Shown piece by piece: positions 59,378-64,000 of a DNA stretch of 64,000 nucleotides. A program made the position numbers and the translations under genes. Position 1 is the stretch's first letter. Each line of letters starts with the position of its first letter. This stretch comes from Verrucomicrobiota bacterium. GTDB taxonomy: Bacteria > Verrucomicrobiota > Verrucomicrobiia > Opitutales > Opitutaceae. Below the pieces are notes generated by a model. It worked only from the letters and a program-made list of their open reading frames with translations, was not told the DNA's origin and did not search any database. The stretch lies in the NCBI GenBank assembly GCA_016235555.1, contig JACRKC010000131.1, positions 1 to 64,000 of the forward strand, read 5' to 3'.

Positions 59378-59390
59378 GAGTGAGTCCGGT

Positions 59391-62018
59391 TCACGGCCGA
59401 TACCACAGCGACTGCCAGTAGCGTTGCTCGACTCCGCGGAAATCGGCGACGGTGGCGGGCGCGGTGTTGGGGGGGAGGACGCCGTAGCGGATCATTTCGC
59501 GGACCCAGGCGGGGCGGGGGCGGAAATCGGCCATGTCGAAGCGGCCCATTTTTTCGAGGCGCGCCTGGCCGGCGCGGATTTGCGTGAGCAGTGTTTGGTA
59601 GTCGGGGTCGGTTGCGTCGGCGAAGATCGTGCGCGGTTCCTTCGTCTTCGGGTCGCGGCAGATGGACCAGCCGCCGGCGGACTCGGCGAGCGGGGCGAGG
59701 AGCATGAGCGATTTTTCCGGGCGCGAGAGATTGAAGAGGATGTGGCGGCTCGTGAGCAGGCGCGGGTCGTTCCAGTCGGGACGCCAGAACGAGACGCCGC
59801 GTTCGTCGGCGAGGGCGCGGGGGAGGAGTTTTTCCTTTTCGCCGTGACACGAGGCGCAGCGACGGTCGATCACGGCGGCGGCGGCGCGGGTTTCTGGCCA
59901 GTCGAAGTCGGTTTCGATGGGTTTGTTTTCGGCGTAGCCGCCGATCATGCCGGTGCCGAGCGCGGCGTAGGTGCCGGGGTAGGCGGCGCCGGAGTCGATC
60001 CAGAGGCGCAGGCGCTTGAACTCGTCGGACGTGGCTTTCGCGCCGTAGTGCGAACCATCGACGAGCTTGAGGATGCGGCTGGCGGAGGAGCCGAGCGTGC
60101 GCGGGGCGTAGTTGCTCTGCGGTTTGTTGCGGCCGTCGGAGAAGAGGCGCGCGACGGTCATCATATAGTAGCTGTGGCTATACATCGGGCCGCGGTCGCC
60201 GGTGAGCACGAGGCGGCCGGCGCGCGGGCCGCCGGCGGCGGTGCGTTCGTAGCCGTGGCAATCGACGCAGAGCCGGTCGAGAATCGGCTGGATGTCGCGC
60301 GGGTAGTCGAAGACGTCGGGCACGCCGGTGATGGGCTCGATGCGGCTGGCGGGGCGGCGCGTGGCGGCGAGTTCGTAGGCGGCTGCCGACGGAGTCTTGG
60401 TGCGTTGCTCGTGGCAGCCGAGGCAGCTCGTGACCTCGCCGGGCTGCACGGTGAGGAAACTCTGCATGCGCTTCACGGCGAGGTCGTGTTCGTCGAGGGC
60501 GACGAGGAAGAAGCTGCGCAGAGCGGGCAGCTCGAAATACGCGGAGCCGTCCGACTCGACGGGCACGGTGCCGACGATGCGCTCGAGCGTGAACGTGCCG
60601 CCGTAACTGAGCGGTTCCATGCCGCCGGTGTAGTGGATCGGCATCGGGAGCGTCTCGAGCACGAGCAGTCTCTTGATCTCGCCGGGCGTGAGGCCGGTCA
60701 TGTTGCGGCCATCGTAGATGTTGGCGAGGATGAGGCGGCCGGTGGATTCGTCGGGCCGCACGCGGGCGGGCATGGCGCGCTCGCGCGGGCGCGGTGCGAT
60801 GGGACGCGGCTCGTGGATCAGCCAGCCCTCTTTGGCCTCGGCGGCGGTGAGGCGGACGATGTCCTGCTGGCGGCCCTCGCCATCGATCGCGACGACAGCG
60901 GGGCCGAGGGCGGCGAGGAAACAGCTTTCGGAGAACGCCCACGGGTCGCGATACGCGGCGGCGCCCTTGGTGATCTGGCGCGCGGATTTTTTCTCGTCGG
61001 GGCCGGCGCGCGGATCGACGAGCGTGACGTGGCCGGCGTGATCGCGCGCACCGTGACCGGGAGAGAAGATGGAGACGATGAGGTCGGAGCGCGGGATCGG
61101 CTTGGCGTCGATCATCACGACGCCGGGGTGGAGGTTGCCATACCACACGGTCTGCGCGGTGCCGTCGGGGTTGGCGGCCCAGAGATGGTGGTAGTCGACC
61201 TGGCTGCGATCGACGTATTCCCAGCGCGTGTAGAGCAGGCGGCCGTCGGGGAGCGGCCACGGGGTGTTGTCGTGCTCGTTGTTGCTGGAGATCGGGCGGA
61301 GTTGCGAGCCGTCGGGGTTGCAGCGGTGGAGGACGGCGACCTGCGTGAGCCAGCAGTTCACCCAGCGTTTGCAGCGCGTGGAGATGAACACGATCGAATC
61401 GTCGGGCAGGTAGGTGGGCTCGAAGTCGTCGTAATCGCCGTCGGTGATCTGGCGGAGGCCGGAGCCGTCGATACCGATCTCGTAAAGGTGATAAGCTTCG
61501 GTGCCGCCGCGGCGGTAGCTGAAGAGGATTTTCTTGCCCGAGTAATGCAGCTGCGGGTCGCGCACGCCGCCGAGCGGATCGTCGAGGAGGTTGGAGAGTT
61601 GGCGGGTCGCGAGATTGTAGCGGACGAGGCGGCCGCCCTCGCGCCAGGCTTTGCGGGTGGGGTCGTCGGCGTAATAGCCGATGTTCGCATACCAGTGGCC
61701 GTCGGTCTCGTTGGGCTTGCGCATCGCGAAGGCGATTTCATCGAAGCCGGCCATGGGGCCGCCGGGCGCGCGGAAGTCGGGAAGGAGGTTGGCAGCAGGC
61801 GGCGGGGCGGGGGCTTTGGGGGCTTTCTTCGGGGCGGGATCGGCGGCGAACCCGTTCGACAGGCTCAGGGCAAGCGTGGTGGCGGCGAGGAGGAGAGAAA
61901 CGAAGTGCCCGCTGGACACGGCACGGTTTGAAGGGGATTTCGTAGGGGCGTCGCTTGACGACGCCCGCGGGCGCCGGCAAGCGGCGCCCCTACACGAAGC
62001 AGCGAAGTTCGTTTTCAT
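59391..62018 (-). CDS. HzsA-like secreted multihaem c-type cytochrome/hydrolase
   Basis: 875 aa from ATG 62018, whose ATGA overlaps the stop of the upstream cytochrome gene; GTG 61919 is an alternative that would skip the repeat-coded residues and leave the signal FVSLLLAATTLALSLSNGFA. The N-terminal beta-propeller-like half (LVRYNLATRQLSNLLDDPLGGVRDPQLHYSG) and the HzsA-type middle domain follow hydrazine-synthase-alpha-related proteins of Planctomycetes and Verrucomicrobia. Three CxxCH haem motifs are visible: CLGCH, CVDCH and CASCH. Real function in non-anammox bacteria is unknown; probably a periplasmic redox protein. Confidence 0.75.
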   Translation of the reverse strand: MKTNFAASCRGAACRRPRASSSDAPTKSPSNRAVSSGHFVSLLLAATTLALSLSNGFAADPAPKKAPKAPAPPPAANLLPDFRAPGGPMAGFDEIAFAMRKPNETDGHWYANIGYYADDPTRKAWREGGRLVRYNLATRQLSNLLDDPLGGVRDPQLHYSGKKILFSYRRGGTEAYHLYEIGIDGSGLRQITDGDYDDFEPTYLPDDSIVFISTRCKRWVNCWLTQVAVLHRCNPDGSQLRPISSNNEHDNTPWPLPDGRLLYTRWEYVDRSQVDYHHLWAANPDGTAQTVWYGNLHPGVVMIDAKPIPRSDLIVSIFSPGHGARDHAGHVTLVDPRAGPDEKKSARQITKGAAAYRDPWAFSESCFLAALGPAVVAIDGEGRQQDIVRLTAAEAKEGWLIHEPRPIAPRPRERAMPARVRPDESTGRLILANIYDGRNMTGLTPGEIKRLLVLETLPMPIHYTGGMEPLSYGGTFTLERIVGTVPVESDGSAYFELPALRSFFLVALDEHDLAVKRMQSFLTVQPGEVTSCLGCHEQRTKTPSAAAYELAATRRPASRIEPITGVPDVFDYPRDIQPILDRLCVDCHGYERTAAGGPRAGRLVLTGDRGPMYSHSYYMMTVARLFSDGRNKPQSNYAPRTLGSSASRILKLVDGSHYGAKATSDEFKRLRLWIDSGAAYPGTYAALGTGMIGGYAENKPIETDFDWPETRAAAAVIDRRCASCHGEKEKLLPRALADERGVSFWRPDWNDPRLLTSRHILFNLSRPEKSLMLLAPLAESAGGWSICRDPKTKEPRTIFADATDPDYQTLLTQIRAGQARLEKMGRFDMADFRPRPAWVREMIRYGVLPPNTAPATVADFRGVEQRYWQSLWYRP
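61858..61877. repeat. CCCTGAGCCTGTCGAACGGG repeat read as ALSLSNG in a signal peptide
   Basis: Minus-strand copy of the common CCCTGAGCxTGTCGAA-type repeat; it codes residues of the HzsA-like signal peptide. Another copy codes PEPAERA in the upstream cytochrome gene (about 62798-62820). Confidence 0.8.
61942..61993. repeat. Inverted repeat GTAGGGGCG...CGCCCCTAC in the leader of the HzsA-like gene
   Basis: GTAGGGGCGTCGCTTGACGA (61942-61961) and GGCAAGCGGCGCCCCTAC (61976-61993). It is translated in the long version of the protein, hence the doubt about the start. Confidence 0.8.
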
Positions 62019-63847
62019 AACGACAGGAGGTAGGCGACGAGGTCGTCGAGTTGCGCGGGCGTGAGGTGCGACGTGCGGCCGTGGCGGTCGGCGGCATTTC
62101 GGTCGATGAGCACTTCGCGCATCGTGCGCGCGGAGCCGTCGTGCAGGTAGGGCGCGGTCCGCCAGATTTCGATGAGCGTGGGCGTGTCGAACGGTTGCTC
62201 GGGCGGATCGGTGCGGTTGCTGGTGCCGACGGCGTAGCTGTGCAGGTCGGTGAAGTAGCGGCCGGAGTGGCAGGAGGCGCAGGCGACCTTGCGGTCTTCA
62301 AAGATTCTTTTGCCGCGCTGGGCGGCGGCGGAGAGGCGGCCGTTTTCGAGGAGCGGGCTCGGCTCGGGCGTGAGCGATTTTAGCCAGGCATCGACGGCGC
62401 TGGGCACGTCTTCCGGCGGGTTGGCGAACTGGATGTGGCGGAAGCCGGCGCGCACGGCGATCTCGGCGGATTCGCGGACGCCGATGCTCATGGCGGGCGG
62501 CGTGCGGTGCGCGTGGAGGAGGCTCTTGGCGTTTTTCGGGTTACCGATGCCGTCGTTGAGGTTATCCCAGTTGAAGCCGTCGGCACGCGCGTCCCACGAG
62601 TGGCAGGAGAAGCAGCTCTGCCAGTGCTGGAAACAGTAGGTGGCGTCGTTGAAGTAGAGTTCGCCGAGACGTTCGCGCGACGGGCGCGGCGGCGGGCCGA
62701 GCGGGATCAACTGCGGAGTTTTCTTGGGATTGGCGAGGTCGACGGACTCGAGGGCGTCGGAAAAATAATGGGTGACCCATGCGCGGTCGGCGGCCCGTTC
62801 GGCAGGCTCAGGGCGGGCGATGGCGAGGGCGCGCGGGCCTTTGCCCTGCAACGGCACGCGGCGACGGGCGCCGAGCAGGAAGGCGAGATCGGTCGCGGCG
62901 GTGGCGGGTGCGCGGGCGAGGCGTGCGAGCAGCTCGGGAAAATCGATCACGCTCAACTCGTGCGTGCCGGCGTGGGTGACGACGAGTTGCGCGCCGGTGG
63001 AGGCGAAGGCGACGGCCCAGGGGTTGGCGGCGCCGGCGTCGAGCTCGTCGAGCAGCACGGTGGCGAGCAGGCGCGGTTCGGCGGCGTCGAGGAGCGTGAG
63101 GGCGGCGCTGTTGATCCAGCCGCGTTCGACCTGCGTGGTCGGGAGTTGATAGCGGGCGAGGTTGTGCGTGATGGCGACGTGACGGCCGTCGGGCGGGATG
63201 GCGACGCCGAGCACGAGGCCGCTGCCGTTGGGCAGGCGCAACGTGTGCGAGACGGTGCGCGCGGCGGTGTCGATCACGCTGATCATGGCGGAGACGATCG
63301 GAGCGTCGGCGGCGTCGGCGGGCAGGTGGTTGGCGACGAAGAGCCGGCGGTCGTCGGGCGTGAGCGCGGCGGCGAGGGGCTGGCGCACGACGGGGAGGCG
63401 CGTGAGCGTGGCGCCAGTGGCGAGGTCGAGCAGGGCGACCTCGTCGTTGAAGCGGTTGCAGATCCAGAGCGTGCGGCCGTCGGCGCTGAACACGGGCGCG
63501 GTCGCGGTGTGGCCGGCGCGCAGGCGGGCGGTGATTTTGCCGGAGGCGAGATCGACGAGGGCGACGGTGCTTTGAGGCGCGGCGCAGGTGACGGCGAGGG
63601 TGCGGCCGTCGGGCGAGAGGGCGAGGCCGGTGGGCGCGGGATCGACGAGAAATTTGCGTTTCAGTTCACCGCGGGCGGCGAGTTCCTGCACGGTGGCGGC
63701 GGCGGTGTTGGCGACGAAGAGCGTCGAGCCGTCGGCGGTGGCGACGAGGGCGACGGGGGCGAGGGCGTTGCGGTCGGCGGCGGGGAGGGGGCAGGCGGCG
63801 GCGAGGCAGAGTGCAGCTGCCGACGTGAGCCGTTTCGACCAGCTCAA
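62015..63847 (-). CDS. Di-haem cytochrome c peroxidase/MauG-like protein with beta-propeller
   Basis: About 610 aa if it starts at TTG 63847, placed so that SKRLTSAAALCLAAACPLPAAD becomes the signal peptide; ATG 63991 would translate a REP element and is unlikely. A YVTN-type seven-bladed propeller (about 50-330: GKITARLRAGHTATAPVFSADGRTLWICNRFNDEV) is followed by two CxxCH domains: QSCFSCHSWDARADGFNW and KVACASCHSGRYFTD, with APYLHDGSARTMREVL and LTPAQLDDLVAYLLSL as in MauG/CCP enzymes. Coupled by ATGA to the HzsA-like gene; both are probably periplasmic electron carriers acting together. Confidence 0.75.
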   Translation of the reverse strand: MSWSKRLTSAAALCLAAACPLPAADRNALAPVALVATADGSTLFVANTAAATVQELAARGELKRKFLVDPAPTGLALSPDGRTLAVTCAAPQSTVALVDLASGKITARLRAGHTATAPVFSADGRTLWICNRFNDEVALLDLATGATLTRLPVVRQPLAAALTPDDRRLFVANHLPADAADAPIVSAMISVIDTAARTVSHTLRLPNGSGLVLGVAIPPDGRHVAITHNLARYQLPTTQVERGWINSAALTLLDAAEPRLLATVLLDELDAGAANPWAVAFASTGAQLVVTHAGTHELSVIDFPELLARLARAPATAATDLAFLLGARRRVPLQGKGPRALAIARPEPAERAADRAWVTHYFSDALESVDLANPKKTPQLIPLGPPPRPSRERLGELYFNDATYCFQHWQSCFSCHSWDARADGFNWDNLNDGIGNPKNAKSLLHAHRTPPAMSIGVRESAEIAVRAGFRHIQFANPPEDVPSAVDAWLKSLTPEPSPLLENGRLSAAAQRGKRIFEDRKVACASCHSGRYFTDLHSYAVGTSNRTDPPEQPFDTPTLIEIWRTAPYLHDGSARTMREVLIDRNAADRHGRTSHLTPAQLDDLVAYLLSL

Positions 63848-63896
63848 GGCCCCGAGCCAGTCGAGGGGGAGGCGGGCGAGACCCGATCGCAGTGCG

Positions 63897-63921
63897 CCAG
63901 CCTCGTGACCTCGGCTGCTAC
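63897..63921. repeat. REP element upstream of the cytochrome gene
   Basis: AGCCTCGTGACCTCGGCTGC, an inverted unit. The last 80 bases of the window hold another short inverted pair (GGCGGGGTTCGGCGACCCCG and GCGCGTTGAGGTCAACGCGC). Confidence 0.85.
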
Positions 63922-64000
63922 GAATGGAGTGCGCCGTCGGCGGAGGAGGCGGGGTTCGGCGACCCCGCCCTACAAAGCGCGTTGAGGTCAACGCGCTCCA

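Overview
The window is GC-rich double-stranded bacterial DNA. The host genes look like Verrucomicrobiota, probably Opitutaceae: a sugar-utilisation operon headed by a TonB-dependent receptor, a GH106-type rhamnosidase, a PL8 lyase with C-terminal tandem domains, an HzsA-like cytochrome, a GH171/DUF1343 muramidase, and many palindromic intergenic repeats together with a REP-associated tyrosine transposase. This is an inference from protein families; there is no rRNA in the window.

Layout. (1) 1-13.2 kb, host: a ceramidase-like protein, a dipeptide epimerase, a DUF1016 nuclease, then a minus-strand operon reading TonB receptor -> MFS transporter -> sugar isomerase -> GH106 glycosidase, whose last three genes overlap. 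(2) About 13.2-42.6 kb, a prophage of about 29 kb. Its left part (13.4-19.4 kb) is a minus-strand chain of 14 small early genes, mostly linked by 4-bp ATGA overlaps. Its right part (19.5-42.4 kb) is plus strand and combines a Mu-type packaging and head module (gp27-like, gp28-like terminase, DUF935 portal, MuF-like, gpG-like) with a siphovirus tail (tail tube, frameshifted chaperone, tape measure, gpL/K/J-like tip). The ends carry iterated sites spaced like the transposase sites of phage Mu. No transposase, integrase or repressor is recognisable, the capsid gene is fused out of frame to a gp36-like remnant, and a decoration-protein gene lacks its 5' part, so the element is probably defective. 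(3) 42.6-46.1 kb, host: an IclR regulator, which the prophage seems to have separated from the TonB operon, then a GH3 hexosaminidase and an AmpG-like permease. (4) 46.2-52.2 kb: a tightly overlapping minus-strand operon of YiiX-like hydrolase -> acyltransferase -> PAP2 protein -> PEP-utilising enzyme. (5) 52.2-64 kb: repeats, a PL8 lyase, a NamZ-like muramidase, a lipoprotein amidase, a RAYT transposase between its likely REP elements, and a two-gene c-type cytochrome operon.

Functionally, the GH3 enzyme, AmpG-like permease, NamZ-like enzyme, amidase and dipeptide epimerase together make a peptidoglycan-recycling set scattered over the window. Three repeat systems stand out: RAYT-type REPs found only in host DNA here, a CCCGCC-TCT-GGCGGG hairpin found only in the prophage, and long palindromes found in both. 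Several repeats run into coding sequence and confuse start and stop assignment.
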